DNA of 64,000 nucleotides, from contig NZ_JARBUY010000001.1 in NCBI RefSeq assembly GCF_028882255.1, positions 619,975 through 683,974 of the forward strand. Direction: 5' to 3'. Below are positions 30,130 to 40,700 of this stretch, piece by piece. The first letter of the stretch is position 1, and each line of letters begins with the position of its first letter. The position numbers and the translations under genes are program-made. The notes under the pieces were generated by a model. The model was not told where the DNA came from and did no database searches. It saw only the letters and a list, made by a program, of their open reading frames with translations. The DNA is from Maribacter polysaccharolyticus (GTDB lineage Bacteria; Bacteroidota; Bacteroidia; Flavobacteriales; Flavobacteriaceae).

Positions 30130-30674
30130 CCGGTAGTGCTCTTGGAGATGCCACCGGAGATGATTTCTCGGTGGGTAACGGTGGATTCTATACCAGTCCC
30201 ACTTCACCAACCTATATGATCACCTACAGTGAAGTTAAATTCATATCGGCAGAAGCTAAGTTTAGAAAAGGAGATCTTACAGGTGCCTATACCGATTTTA
30301 AGGAAGGGGTTAAGGCAGATTTGGAAAAGGTTACCGTATCTACGGAGGAAATCAACGAATATCTTGCGAAATTGGATGAGGAAATTGGCAGTACGGGCAT
30401 CAGCCTTTCCCATATATTCGTTCAAAAATACATTGCCAATTTGCTTAACCCTGAAACTTGGGTAGATATGAGAAGGGCCGACTACAGCTCTGACATCTAT
30501 CCTGGGTTGGAAAGACCCGAAAATGTCAACCTGGATATTTTCCCCAACGATGATGATTGGATCCAAGCGATGATGTACGAATATAATGAAGAGGACCGTA
30601 ACTATAAGAATATGCCGGATAACAACCCTTATGTACGATTGACCACTCCAGTTTGGTGGAATACGGAAGAATAA
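30130..30674 (+). pseudogene. SusD/RagB-family protein, 5' part missing
   Basis: C-terminal ~180 residues of a SusD-like outer-membrane glycan-binding lipoprotein, normally around 480-600 residues. Recognisable: GNGGFYTSPTSPTYMITY, then SEVKFISAEAKFRKGDLTGA (the TPR-like SusD helix), ISLSHIFVQKYIANL, PETWVDMRRADYS and the end PYVRLTTPVWWNTEE. The frame is open upstream only to a stop at 30120-30122, right at the break with the deoR remnant; no signal peptide and no SusC gene are present. A GTG at 30171 should not be taken as a real start. A terminator follows, as expected for the end of a former susCD operon. Confidence 0.85.
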
Positions 30675-30692
30675 GGGCAAGATGACTTAACC

Positions 30693-30722
30693 AAAAGAAG
30701 GGGCGCTAATCGCCCCTTTTTT
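30693..30722 (+). terminator. Terminator after the susD remnant
   Basis: GGGGCG (30700-30705) pairs with CGCCCC (30711-30716), flanked by A-rich sequence on the left and six T on the right. Confidence 0.85.
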
Positions 30723-30870
30723 ATGGCCTTATATTTAAGCTTACAATAGGCATGGACCATAGAACACCCATGGCAAACCATATAAAATCCACTAAGAACC
30801 CAGACTTGGGATTTATAGCGCAATCGATTCGCTATGCTTCCGGCCACAAAAGACATTGCGGATTTCCGTA

Positions 30871-31050
30871 CTACCCCCCTTGCAACTTATCCGCACCATC
30901 CAATAAACCGACCAAATCCTGTGGATTATGGATCAATACAGGAAGATGTTGTGGACAAATGTAAAATTCACTGTCTTTATGATAAAATTTTGTCACTGGG
31001 GTTTCGTTTGAGGATTTTTTACAAACGATACACGTTCTGCTCGTATTCAT
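30871..31050 (-). CDS. Small Cys/His (zinc-ribbon-like) protein, 59 residues
   Basis: A complete frame from ATG (31050) to TAG (30871) encoding 59 residues, with a TCIVCKKS start, a central FYHKDSEFYICPQH and a C-terminal LIHNPQDLVGLLDGADKLQ. The CxxC and CxxH pairs are 29 residues apart and could bind one zinc ion. I recall similar short hypothetical proteins in other Flavobacteriaceae, but cannot search here. No membrane segment or signal. A candidate -7 box (TAGCTTTG on the minus strand, 31070-31077) lies 20 bases upstream. Function unknown. Confidence 0.7.
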   Translation of the reverse strand: MNTSRTCIVCKKSSNETPVTKFYHKDSEFYICPQHLPVLIHNPQDLVGLLDGADKLQGG

Positions 31051-31394
31051 ACTTTGATTTTTTATAGGGCAAAGCTATCCTTTCCTACGGGCATAAAAGC
31101 TAACAATTATCATGCTTTTTAAAATTTCCCAATCGATTCATGATTTCTTTTCATCCCCTATATCCTTGAATACTTTTTCAAATGGTGTTACTGGTCAAAA
31201 ATATTGAACCCTATTATTTTTTCATTTACTTCCATTATTTTGTCAACTTAAACGCTTGATATACTTTGTTTTGCATTTTTTCTGTAATTTAAGGTTCCTC
31301 TATCAAACAATAGCATAACCATTAGTCAGTACATAGGATGGGCATTTGACGCCCATAGCCCTTAAAACCAAGGGACTATCAAATAAAGCACGTC
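31051..31394. other. AT-rich intergenic region with two hairpins before the STAS-like gene
   Basis: No coding sequence recognised. A possible promoter for the rightward gene is TTTG (31239-31242) plus TATACTTTG (31260-31268), an imperfect -7 match. Just before the ATG are two consecutive hairpins: ATGGGC/GCCCAT (31338-31343 with 31351-31356) and CCCTT/AAGGG (31359-31363 with 31370-31374). They would lie in the leader of the mRNA. No T-run follows the second. Confidence 0.4.
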
Positions 31395-31772
31395 ATGGGT
31401 TGGACATCCGTTCATATTGCCACCGAAAAGAGAATGGAACTGACATTGGAAGGAAACTTGGAATACAAATCGCTCTTGGAAGCAGCCTATACCAATTTGG
31501 AAAATGCCAGAAAGGTCGGGGCCAACCTACATTTGGTCGATTGCACTTTACTGCGTTCAAAAATCAACAGATCGGAGTTATTTGAATTATCAAATAAGTA
31601 TTATACGGAATGGGGGCTGCCACCGGGGACTAAAATAGCCCTATTGGAACCCAAGGACAATACATTGAAAATGAAAGCGGAATTCTTTGTTTATGCCATG
31701 GAAAAACTGGGTTGGGAATCCGCCCTTTTCTCCAATCGTACAAAAGCATTGGCTTGGTTGCAAGAAAATTGA
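31395..31772 (+). CDS. Hypothetical protein, possibly SpoIIAA/STAS-like
   Basis: A 125-residue cytoplasmic protein without signal or membrane segment. The pattern of LTLEGNLEYKSLLEAAYTNL, ANLHLVDCTLLRSKI, TKIALLEP and a C-terminal GWESALFSNRTKALAWLQ resembles the STAS/SEC14 (SpoIIAA-like) fold, in particular the closing helix with A-x-x-WL. I cannot assign a function. Single gene, facing the next one tail to tail with 29 bases between them. Confidence 0.6.
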   Translation: MGWTSVHIATEKRMELTLEGNLEYKSLLEAAYTNLENARKVGANLHLVDCTLLRSKINRSELFELSNKYYTEWGLPPGTKIALLEPKDNTLKMKAEFFVYAMEKLGWESALFSNRTKALAWLQEN

Positions 31773-31801
31773 CCCTGAACAATGGGCCTACGATACAACG
31801 A

Positions 31802-34800
31802 TCATGGGGCCATATCATCCTTTTGCGTCAAAGTAACCGTACAGGTGCCTGTCAAAGGAATACCGTTACCTTCCCCTTCATCGGTATAACTGGCAGTAAT
31901 GACCATAACATCATCTGCCTCCGAAGGTTTGGGGAGTATCTTCCCTGACGGTGGTAAGGTTTTCGTTTCAGCTTCATCTTTTACCAAGGACTGGATGTAT
32001 TGGATGATCTGTCGAGTCTCATTATTGGTAATACTTGAATGGGCGGGCATTACAATATCACCCCAAACTCCAGACCCCCCGGCAGCGATCTTATTCTGCA
32101 GATACGACATGGCGTTGGGGTCTTCTTTATATTTTTGTGCCACATTCCGATAGGATGGCCCTATGGATTCCCCTATTTCCTTGTGGCACGATTTACAGTC
32201 CATCGATTGTGCAAGGGCCTTCCCCACCAACACAGAGGAAACTTGTTGATGCCCATAGGACATACCAACCTTATCCATCCCACTCACATAATCGACCGAA
32301 ACATAAATTTTCGAAGGATCTATGGTCTTTCCATCGGCATCGGTTACCGAAATTTTATAGGCTACCGGTATCCCTTCGATAAAAGAGGACGTATTTTCCC
32401 CAATGATCATGATTTTTACCTCTGGTTTTGAATTGCCTGCAATAATGGGTACTTTTTCACTGGTCGTAGTCTCATTTTTATCATCGGTCACCCCAACCGA
32501 CATCATGTACCCCCCACCCTTTACATAGGTATAGGTGAGTTGTGGTTCCTTGGTCTTTATGGTCTCTCCGTTCCCCAAATCCCATGAATAACTGACCGGG
32601 TCATTCTCAAGATCTTTCGCTTCAACCGTTGCGGTAATGGTCAACGGTAATTTACCCGAAGTTTTATCCAAAGCCATGGCTTCGATAACCGGCGGCCTGT
32701 TCCCTCCGTTATATTCGATATATCCCAAACCCGAATCATCATTTTCCTGAAACCATCCGGTACCGTATTCCAACAGATAAACCCGGCCATTAGGCCCCAT
32801 TTCCATATCGATAAGATTGTTCAGTGGTATGTCTCCCGCAAAAGGCTCCATTTTATTGAATGACCCATCTTCAAAAAGGCTTACGGCCTTCATCCAACCG
32901 CGCATCCAATCATAAACGAGCACTTTGCCGTCATAATAAGATGGTAAGCTTCCGCCATTGGGATATAGGTCGGAATAATACACCGGTCCGGCCATCGCAT
33001 TTCTTCCGCCTGAACCCACCTGAGGAAACTCCGACGATCTGTCATAAGGATAAAACACAAAAGCACCTTGTGCCGAGGGTAATTCCCTTAGGCCCGTATT
33101 GTTTTTCGAATCATTTATGGGTTTCAGGGGATCAAAAGCCTCCCCTACGGTACCGTCGTTATAATCATAGTCCCGATAAGGTTTATTGTCGCCTACAAAA
33201 TACGGCCATCCAAAATTGCCCGCCTTGCGTGCTTGGTTCAACTCATCATACCCCTTAGGTCCCCGGTGGCCAAAATCATCTTTACGGGCATCAGGACCAA
33301 CATCGCCCCAATATAAGTATCCATTTTTGGGATCGACGGAAATACGATACGGATTGCGATGCCCCATGGTATAGATCTCCGGTCGGGTATTCCCCTTGCC
33401 TTCCGGAAAAAGGTTGCCTTCAGGTATATCATAGGAACCATCTTCGTTCACCTTGATCCTCAAAATCTTACCTCTGAGGTCATTGGTGTTCCCGGAAGAA
33501 CGACGGGCATCATACTGTCCTTTTCCGGGCATATCGTTCAATGGCGCATACCCTTTGGAAACATAGGCCGCCCCTTTTTCATTGAAAGGCGTCGTATTGT
33601 CCCCCAATGACAAATACAACAGCTTATCCGGCCCAAAGGCAATTGACCCTCCGGTATGGCAGCAAATTTCACGCTGACTGTCAATTTCCAGGATTACCTG
33701 TTCAGAATCAAGATCAAAATCCGCATCCCTGAATTTGAATCGGGACAAACGGTTTACCCATTTATCGCCTGTTGGGCTATAGTAAACGTAGATCCAGTGG
33801 TTGACGGAATAATCGGGATCCTTTTGCAACCCCATAAGACCTTCCTCTACATTTATCCCTGGGGTATTCAAGGCCTTATGGTAAACATTGAGTTTAGCGA
33901 CCTGATCCAAGGCTTGACTATCCTCATCATAGAGCAGGATTTCTCCCCTGCGCTGGGCAATCAAGACGTCGTTATTCGGTAAAACGGTCATTTCGGTCGG
34001 CTCAAAAAACGCTCCGGTGCTTAAGGTAATCTTTGAAAATCGGTCTGTTTCCGGCGGAATTTGCGTTTTCGCCTTACTATAGTCCAATTTAAGGTTTTCC
34101 CCGATGGCATATTGTATACCCCCTAGAATATGCTTCCTGAATTTTTCCTCATCAAAACTACTATCGGCATGTCCGGCAGCCGTATAAAATGCCCTTCCCC
34201 CATCATATTCATGATACCAACTCATAGGGTGGTCCTTACCGTTCAATCCGCCTTTATAGGTAGATTCATCAACAGTGATCAATACATTCACCTTAGGGTT
34301 CAGATTCTTGAAATTATAGAGTTCTTCATCCCTATTCCAAATAGAATCGGTAAAATGTTTCGTGGCAATAAACGAATTGTCCTTGATGATAAAATCCGAA
34401 TTGGGCGTGCCCGATGGATGGCTCAAAAACTGCCCCCCGACAAGTCTTGTATACCATCCCCAATCGTATTCCGTATCGGTAGCGGCATGGATCCCAACAA
34501 ATCCCCCTCCAGATTGAATGTAACGTTCGAAGGCCGCTTCTTGATAGTGATCAAGGATATCCCCTGTGGTGCTCAGGAAAACGACCGCTGAATATTTTTT
34601 TAGGTGATCATCGGTAAAAAAGGTGGCACTTTTGGTCGTATCCACGGTAAATCCGTTTTCACGACCTAATTCCCGGATCGTCTCGGCACCCTTGGCAATT
34701 GAAGCATGCTCGTAGCCCATGGTTTTTGAAAAAACCAAAACCCTAGGCTTCCCCTCCCTTTTGGATCCACAACTCCCCAATGTAAAAAGAGCCCCAATCA

Positions 34801-34825
34801 ACATTAAAAACAGTATCCTTTTCAT
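31802..34825 (-). CDS. Four-domain lipoprotein: ThuA, PQQ-type sugar dehydrogenase, PKD, cytochrome c
   Basis: Exported lipoprotein of 1007 residues (lipobox LFTLGSC). Domains in order: ThuA-like/trehalose-utilisation class I amidotransferase-like domain (about 27-245; VLVFSKTMGYEHASIAKG, FVGIHAATDTEYDWGWY); glucose/sorbosone-dehydrogenase-type beta-propeller (about 265-690; PEGLMGLQKDP-like and YTMGHRNPYRISVDP); a PKD domain (about 710-800; VSYSWDLGNGE); and a cytochrome c domain with haem motif CKSCH at residues 877-881 and a distal Met in DIVMPAHS. A short beta-rich tail follows. Expected role: periplasmic oxidation of sugars or ketosugars with electrons passed to the attached haem. Such fusions recur in Bacteroidota and Planctomycetes; the real substrate is unknown. 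Confidence 0.88.
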   Translation of the reverse strand: MKRILFLMLIGALFTLGSCGSKREGKPRVLVFSKTMGYEHASIAKGAETIRELGRENGFTVDTTKSATFFTDDHLKKYSAVVFLSTTGDILDHYQEAAFERYIQSGGGFVGIHAATDTEYDWGWYTRLVGGQFLSHPSGTPNSDFIIKDNSFIATKHFTDSIWNRDEELYNFKNLNPKVNVLITVDESTYKGGLNGKDHPMSWYHEYDGGRAFYTAAGHADSSFDEEKFRKHILGGIQYAIGENLKLDYSKAKTQIPPETDRFSKITLSTGAFFEPTEMTVLPNNDVLIAQRRGEILLYDEDSQALDQVAKLNVYHKALNTPGINVEEGLMGLQKDPDYSVNHWIYVYYSPTGDKWVNRLSRFKFRDADFDLDSEQVILEIDSQREICCHTGGSIAFGPDKLLYLSLGDNTTPFNEKGAAYVSKGYAPLNDMPGKGQYDARRSSGNTNDLRGKILRIKVNEDGSYDIPEGNLFPEGKGNTRPEIYTMGHRNPYRISVDPKNGYLYWGDVGPDARKDDFGHRGPKGYDELNQARKAGNFGWPYFVGDNKPYRDYDYNDGTVGEAFDPLKPINDSKNNTGLRELPSAQGAFVFYPYDRSSEFPQVGSGGRNAMAGPVYYSDLYPNGGSLPSYYDGKVLVYDWMRGWMKAVSLFEDGSFNKMEPFAGDIPLNNLIDMEMGPNGRVYLLEYGTGWFQENDDSGLGYIEYNGGNRPPVIEAMALDKTSGKLPLTITATVEAKDLENDPVSYSWDLGNGETIKTKEPQLTYTYVKGGGYMMSVGVTDDKNETTTSEKVPIIAGNSKPEVKIMIIGENTSSFIEGIPVAYKISVTDADGKTIDPSKIYVSVDYVSGMDKVGMSYGHQQVSSVLVGKALAQSMDCKSCHKEIGESIGPSYRNVAQKYKEDPNAMSYLQNKIAAGGSGVWGDIVMPAHSSITNNETRQIIQYIQSLVKDEAETKTLPPSGKILPKPSEADDVMVITASYTDEGEGNGIPLTGTCTVTLTQKDDMAP

Positions 34826-35070
34826 TATTTAACCTTATCTTTAAATTATCCCTAACGTCGATAAATATAGGCATAGATATAGTTGTTGGCCAAAAGCTTT
34901 TTTCAATAAGACAAAAAAAGCAACTAACTGCATTTCCATTTGCCCATTCAGGTAAGGATTGCCAATACACAAGCCCAACCTGACCCGAAGAACGATCGTA
35001 TGATTAAAGGAATATGACAGGTCGAAAATGAACCTGTAATACCCAATAGCCAAACCGTAAAATATTCTAT

Positions 35071-35838
35071 ATGTCGAAATTGCCCCAAGCATACCGATTT
35101 TTTGATATATCCGATTACGGTCGTCCTATGGCCAGGTTTATTGCGAACCGTTTAAAACACACCTGGGTAACCCCTATCCATGTCACCATAGGTTTCATAA
35201 TCTCCGGATTATTGGCGATAGGGTTCATACTAAATCATCACTATTGGGCAGCGACTTTCTTTTTGATCTTAAAATCGATACTCGATGCGGCCGATGGGGA
35301 ATTGGCCCGGATGAAAAAGACCCCATCCTATACGGGTCGATATTTTGATTCGATATCCGATATCCTAATCAACCTACTACTAATCCTTACGATCCGGTAT
35401 GTAACCCATGCCTCATTACTTTATGCTTTGCTGGCATTCATCGGACTACAGTTACAGGGTACCTTGTATAACTATTATTATGTTATCCTTCGCAATATGC
35501 ATAACGGGGATACCACCAGCCGTGTCTTTGAGAACAAACCCCCTATCGCGATGAAAGGGGAAAAACAGAGTCGGGTAAATTTTCTTTTCAAACTATATTC
35601 CTTGTTTTACGGTTTTTTTGATAAAACCATCCATTGGTTGGATAAGAACGCGGTAAAGGACACGTATTGGCCAAATTGGTTTATGACGCTGGTTTCTTCT
35701 TTTGGGCTGGGCTTTCAGTTGTTGCTTATCGGTCTGTTCATGATCCTCGGACAAATACACCTCATTATTCCCTTTTTTATCTGTTGTACGATTTTTATTT
35801 TCATCTTCATTTCCATCAGAAGGTCGATCAATGGATAA
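35071..35838 (+). CDS. CDP-alcohol phosphatidyltransferase family membrane protein
   Basis: Integral membrane enzyme of 255 residues that would transfer a phosphatidyl or similar group from a CDP-activated donor to an alcohol. The family signature is intact: DAADGELARMKKTPSYTGRY followed by FDSISD, i.e. DxxDGxxAR-x8-GxxxDxxxD. Several hydrophobic segments lie on each side. The acceptor alcohol (glycerol phosphate, inositol, serine or another) cannot be told. It is a single gene, divergent from the ThuA/dehydrogenase gene. Confidence 0.85.
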   Translation: MSKLPQAYRFFDISDYGRPMARFIANRLKHTWVTPIHVTIGFIISGLLAIGFILNHHYWAATFFLILKSILDAADGELARMKKTPSYTGRYFDSISDILINLLLILTIRYVTHASLLYALLAFIGLQLQGTLYNYYYVILRNMHNGDTTSRVFENKPPIAMKGEKQSRVNFLFKLYSLFYGFFDKTIHWLDKNAVKDTYWPNWFMTLVSSFGLGFQLLLIGLFMILGQIHLIIPFFICCTIFIFIFISIRRSING

Positions 35839-35936
35839 TCCTTACTTACGGCTGGTTTGGGTGCCGGTTCCTTTTTATGGACCTTATGCCCCCCTAACCC
35901 TTTCCAAATTCCATAAACAATCCTAAATTTATGGTC

Positions 35937-37643
35937 ATGAAAAAATATGCCATCTTCGTATTCGCTTTCTTACTATTGGCCTGTACCGATACACCTGAAA
36001 AAGGGACCATTGTCATTGACGTGAACGTTTTGGACGTAACCTCAGGGCAACTTTGGGAACATCGGGATGTGGTCATCGATTCGGGAATCATCAAAAGTAT
36101 TGCCGAACACCGGAAAAACCTGAACGCCTATGAAACCATGGTCGATGGGAAAGGAAAGTATTTGATGCCGGGGCTTTCCGAAATGCACGCCCACATCCCC
36201 CATCCTTCCAAAAACAACGACCAAATAGAGGATGTACTCTTCCTATATCTTGCCAATGGCATTACAACGGTTCGCGGAATGTTGGGGCACCCAACCCACC
36301 TGCTATTGCGAGACCGGGCCGAATCGGGTGAACTGTTAAGTCCACGTATTTTTACATCGAGTCCGTCACTGAACGGCAAATCGGTCACCTCGGTTGAAGA
36401 AGCCATTGCCACGGTAACCACCTATAAAAAAGATGGGTATGACTTTCTTAAAATCCACCCGGGCATAAAAAGGAACGTATTTGACCAGATCGTTAAAACA
36501 GCCAATGAATTGGGTATTGCCATTGCGGGACATGTTCCGGTCGATGTCGGTATTCGCCATGCCTTAAAAAGCAAATATGCCTCCATTGATCATATTGATG
36601 GATTTTTAGAGGGATTGGTTCCCGAATCGGCAAATGCAAACCCTGGGGAGAATGGTTTTTTCGGATATGCATTCACCCCTTTGGCCGATCCTTCACGAAT
36701 CGACACACTAGTGGCCCTGGCCAAAGAAAACAAAGTATGGGTAGTGCCCACCCAAAGCCTTTTTGAACGTTGGTTCGCCCCTATCACCACCGATAGTTTA
36801 CTTCAGGAACCAGAGATGAAATACATGCCAACAAAGACCTTGAGGGCATGGAAAGAACGTAAAAATGCCACCATAGGCCCTGAAACGGGATTCCATCCTA
36901 CCCAATGGAAACATTTTGATGCCCTTCGTAAGCAACTGATCCGAAAACTTGGTGAAGACGGGCATGGTTTACTTTTAGGTTCGGATGCACCCCAGGTTTT
37001 CAATGTACCGGGATTCTCCATACATCGGGAAATAGACGGCTTATTGGAAGCAGGACTCACCCCATTGGAAATCATTCAATCGGGCACTGTAAATCCCGCA
37101 AAATTCTTTAATAAAGAAGCGGTCTTTGGTCAAGTAAAAGAAGGGTTTGTGGCCGACTTGATGTTACTCAACGCCAATCCCTTGGATAATATGGATCATC
37201 TAAAAGACCTGTCCGGGGTTTTTCGGCAAGGCCATTTTATCCCCAAAATCGACATAAACAAACGTCTGACCGCCATCGCCAATAAAAATGGACATACTTC
37301 GGACACCGTTAATCCGGCCGATATAAGTGGCATCTGGAAATACTACAGTCAAAAGGGTAAAAAACCCGCCCCTTCTGCCACTTTTGAGTTGATAAAGTCC
37401 TTCGACAACGGCTATTGGTCAATGACCGAAACGAATATCCTTACCAATAAATTGGATTCCTATCAAGGGGGCAGCTATAGGCTTGATGGTTCTACCTATT
37501 CGGAAACCACCACTTTCGCAAATAGCAATAGCTTGTATTTGTTGGGGGAAACCCAAGCTTTTGAATTGGAAGTGAAAGGCGACACCCTTATTGAAACAGG
37601 TATCGATACAAATAAAAATGAAGTTTGGATTCGAATGGAATAA
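35937..37643 (+). CDS. Amidohydrolase-family lipoprotein
   Basis: Exported metal-dependent hydrolase of 568 residues. Lipoprotein signal MKKYAIFVFAFLLLAC; the ATG at 35937 is preferred to an ATG two codons earlier. Metal ligands of the amidohydrolase barrel: SEMHAHIPHP (HxH), AGHVPVDVG, and LLLGSDAPQVF (late Asp). The closing VKEGFVADLMLLNANPLDN is the usual second half of the flanking beta-sandwich. An extra C-terminal domain of about 120 residues (from NPADISGIWKYYSQ) resembles a lipocalin-like beta-barrel. Related proteins include imidazolonepropionase-like and prolidase-type enzymes; the substrate is unknown. Confidence 0.85.
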   Translation: MKKYAIFVFAFLLLACTDTPEKGTIVIDVNVLDVTSGQLWEHRDVVIDSGIIKSIAEHRKNLNAYETMVDGKGKYLMPGLSEMHAHIPHPSKNNDQIEDVLFLYLANGITTVRGMLGHPTHLLLRDRAESGELLSPRIFTSSPSLNGKSVTSVEEAIATVTTYKKDGYDFLKIHPGIKRNVFDQIVKTANELGIAIAGHVPVDVGIRHALKSKYASIDHIDGFLEGLVPESANANPGENGFFGYAFTPLADPSRIDTLVALAKENKVWVVPTQSLFERWFAPITTDSLLQEPEMKYMPTKTLRAWKERKNATIGPETGFHPTQWKHFDALRKQLIRKLGEDGHGLLLGSDAPQVFNVPGFSIHREIDGLLEAGLTPLEIIQSGTVNPAKFFNKEAVFGQVKEGFVADLMLLNANPLDNMDHLKDLSGVFRQGHFIPKIDINKRLTAIANKNGHTSDTVNPADISGIWKYYSQKGKKPAPSATFELIKSFDNGYWSMTETNILTNKLDSYQGGSYRLDGSTYSETTTFANSNSLYLLGETQAFELEVKGDTLIETGIDTNKNEVWIRME

Positions 37644-37759
37644 CGGTGGTACCTTACCATTTTTAGCGGTGCTACTTTCATCTTTTCATTAACAGGCTTT
37701 TAAGAAATACCCATAAAGAATTATTTATATTTATGCCACGAATAAACCCACCAAAACCA

Positions 37760-40700
37760 ATGAAAAAACTACTTTCCCTTGTGATGCTACTTGCATCGAT
37801 TTCGCTATTTTCCCAAGATTTCAAAATGGACCTTGTCCAAGACCTTAAACCCCGGAACATCGGTCCTGCCGGTATGAGTGGGCGTGTTACCGCCATAGAT
37901 GTGGTCCAAGACGCCCCTGAAACCATGTATGTGGGTACAGCTTCCGGCGGGTTATGGAAATCGACTTCCGGAGGCATCAAATGGGATCCCATATTCGACA
38001 AGGAAGTAACGGCCTCGATCGGAGCGGTCGCCATTCAACAATCCAATCCATCCGTAATATGGGTGGGCACCGGTGAAGGTAATCCGAGAAACAGCCTTAA
38101 TGGGGGCTATGGCATCTACAAATCCTTGGATGGAGGCAAAACCTGGAAATCCATGGGCTTGGAAAAAACCCGACACATACATCGCATAAAAATAGACCCC
38201 ATGAACCCCAATACGGTGTATGTTGGCGCCATTGGTTCCCCTTGGGGCGAACATCCCGAAAGAGGGGTTTTTAAATCCACCGATGGCGGGGAAACCTGGG
38301 AAAAGATCCTCTTCGTGAACAATAAAACAGGCGTGGCCGACTTGATCATGGATCCTTCCAACCCCAATAAGTTGATCGCAGCCCTGTGGGAACACAAGAG
38401 AGACCCATGGTTCTTTAAATCGGGAGGTGAAGGAAGTGGCCTGTATATGACCCATGATGGTGGAAAAAACTGGAAGAAACTTACAGAGGAAGACGGACTC
38501 CCAAAAGGGGAATTGGGTCGGATCGGAGTGGCCATAGCCGCCAACAAACCCAATATCGTATATGCTTTGATCGAAGCCAAAAAGAATGCCCTGTACAAAT
38601 CGGCAGATGGAGGATTTACCTGGAAGAAGGTCAACGATAAGAGTGATATCGGTAATCGTCCTTTTTATTATTCGGAAATCTATGTTGACCCCCAAAATGA
38701 AAATCGGGTTTACTCGGTATTCACCTATGTGAACGTTTCGGAAGATGGAGGTAAGAACTTTTCAGAACTCATGCCTGCTTACGGCGTTTCGAACGGGGTA
38801 CACCCAGACCATCATGCCTTTTGGATCCACCCCGATAACGGCCAGTTTATGTTAAACGGAAATGATGGTGGACTTAACATTTCAAAAGACGGTGGTCGAT
38901 CATGGCGATTTATCGGTAACCTTCCAGTGGCCCAATTCTACCATATAAGCACCGATAATGAATACCCCTATAATGTTTATGGAGGAATGCAGGACAATGG
39001 CTCTTGGAGGGGTCCGGCTTATGTTTGGAAAACACAGGGAATACGGAATAGTTATTGGCAAGAAATTGCTTTTGGGGATGGTTTTGATGTAGTCCCTGAC
39101 AAAGATGACTCAAGGTACGGTTACGCCATGAGTCAACAAGGTAATGTTCAAAGATACGATTGGCAAACCGGTAATAATTATATCGTTCGCCCTACCCCAC
39201 CGGATGCCGAAACCAAACTCCGTTTTAATTGGAATTCCGGAATTGGACAAGACCCCTTTGACAACAGTACGGTGTATTTCGGCAGCCAGTTCGTACATAA
39301 GAGTACCGACAAAGGACTTACTTGGGAAGTGATTTCGCCAGACCTGACCACCAACGACCCCGAAAAACAAAAACAATCGGAAAGTGGCGGATTGACCATG
39401 GATGCGACCGGAGCGGAAAACCATTGCACCGTTTTGGTCATAGAACCCTCGCCTGTTGAAAAAAACATGTTATGGGTCGGTACCGATGACGGTAGGGTAC
39501 ATTACACCCTAAACGGAGGTGCTACTTGGACCGACGTTTCCCAGAACATAAAAGGCTTGCCCAAAGGCAGTTGGATACCCCAGATCAAAGCATCGAACAA
39601 AAATAAAGGAGAAGCACTTTTAATCGCCAATGATTACCGCAGATTCAATTACACCCCTTATGCCTACCGTACCAAAAACTACGGGAAGACCTGGGAGCGT
39701 ATCGTAGATGGATCCGATGTGGAAAGCTATACCCTTTCGATCCTAGAGGATATTGAAAACCCGAACCTAATGTTCCTTGGCACCGATGATGGACTTTACA
39801 TTTCTTTCAATGCCGGTGAAAATTGGCAAAAATGGACAGAAGGTTTCCCGACGGTATCTACCAAGGATCTAGCCATTCATCCCAGGGAGCACGATTTGAT
39901 CATAGGCACCTTTGGACGTGCCGCATGGGTTTTAGACGACATTCGCCCCCTAAGGGCCGTGGCCTCGGATAAATCGATCCTACAAAAAGACTTTAAGCTA
40001 TTTACCCCTCCTACCGCCTATCTAGCCGCCTACCAACAGCCCACCGGAAGTCGCTTTGGGGCAGACGCCATGTTTAATGCCGAGAACAGGAAGGAAGGGG
40101 CCATGATCACTTATTTTTTAAAGGAAGGAAAGAAAAAACCAACCGGAAAAGACAAAGACAATAACGAGGCTGAGGAAGACAAGGACAAGGCCGAGGATAC
40201 CACAAAAGATAAAACCACCAAAGAAAAACTGACCGGAGTACAGAAGAAAGATTCGATCATGTTCCAATTTTATGATGGGGATAGATTGATTCGCACGATT
40301 AAAATGAAAACCCCCGAAAAAGCCGGTTTTCATCGTATGTACTGGGGTATGGATGAAAAAGGGGCCGATAGGCCATCGCGAAAAATCACGGAAAACAAAA
40401 GGGAACGTGGTGGCACCGATGTAAAACCTGGAACCTATACCATCAAAATGACCTTTGGGGAAACCACGGACGAAACGACAATCGAGGTAAAATCGGACCC
40501 CAGGTTGAACGTTTCCCCCACTTCCATCAATGAGGTTTATGAGGCTTCCAAAAAATTGGAATCCTTCTCTCAGACCGCTGCCGATGCCGTAAAACAATTG
40601 GTCGAAAGCAAGGACATTGCCACAAAATACCAAAAAGAACTAAAAGACCTGGATGAAGAGAAATACAAAGACCTGATAAAAGCCTCAAAAGATATTGCAA

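Noticed and set aside
30171-30674. A complete small 167-residue gene starting at GTG 30171
   Set aside because: The sequence is the C-terminus of SusD, and SusD-like residues continue upstream of the GTG to the junction, so this is a truncated gene and not a new small protein.
30629-31067. Short frames on both strands around 30.63-31.07 kb (75-78 codons)
   Set aside because: One crosses a terminator and the others are shadows of the 59-residue Cys/His gene; no motif in any.
40130-40230. Lys/Asp/Glu-rich stretch in the beta-propeller gene as a nucleotide repeat
   Set aside because: The frame is intact and no exact nucleotide repeat is seen; it reads as an ordinary charged linker between domains.
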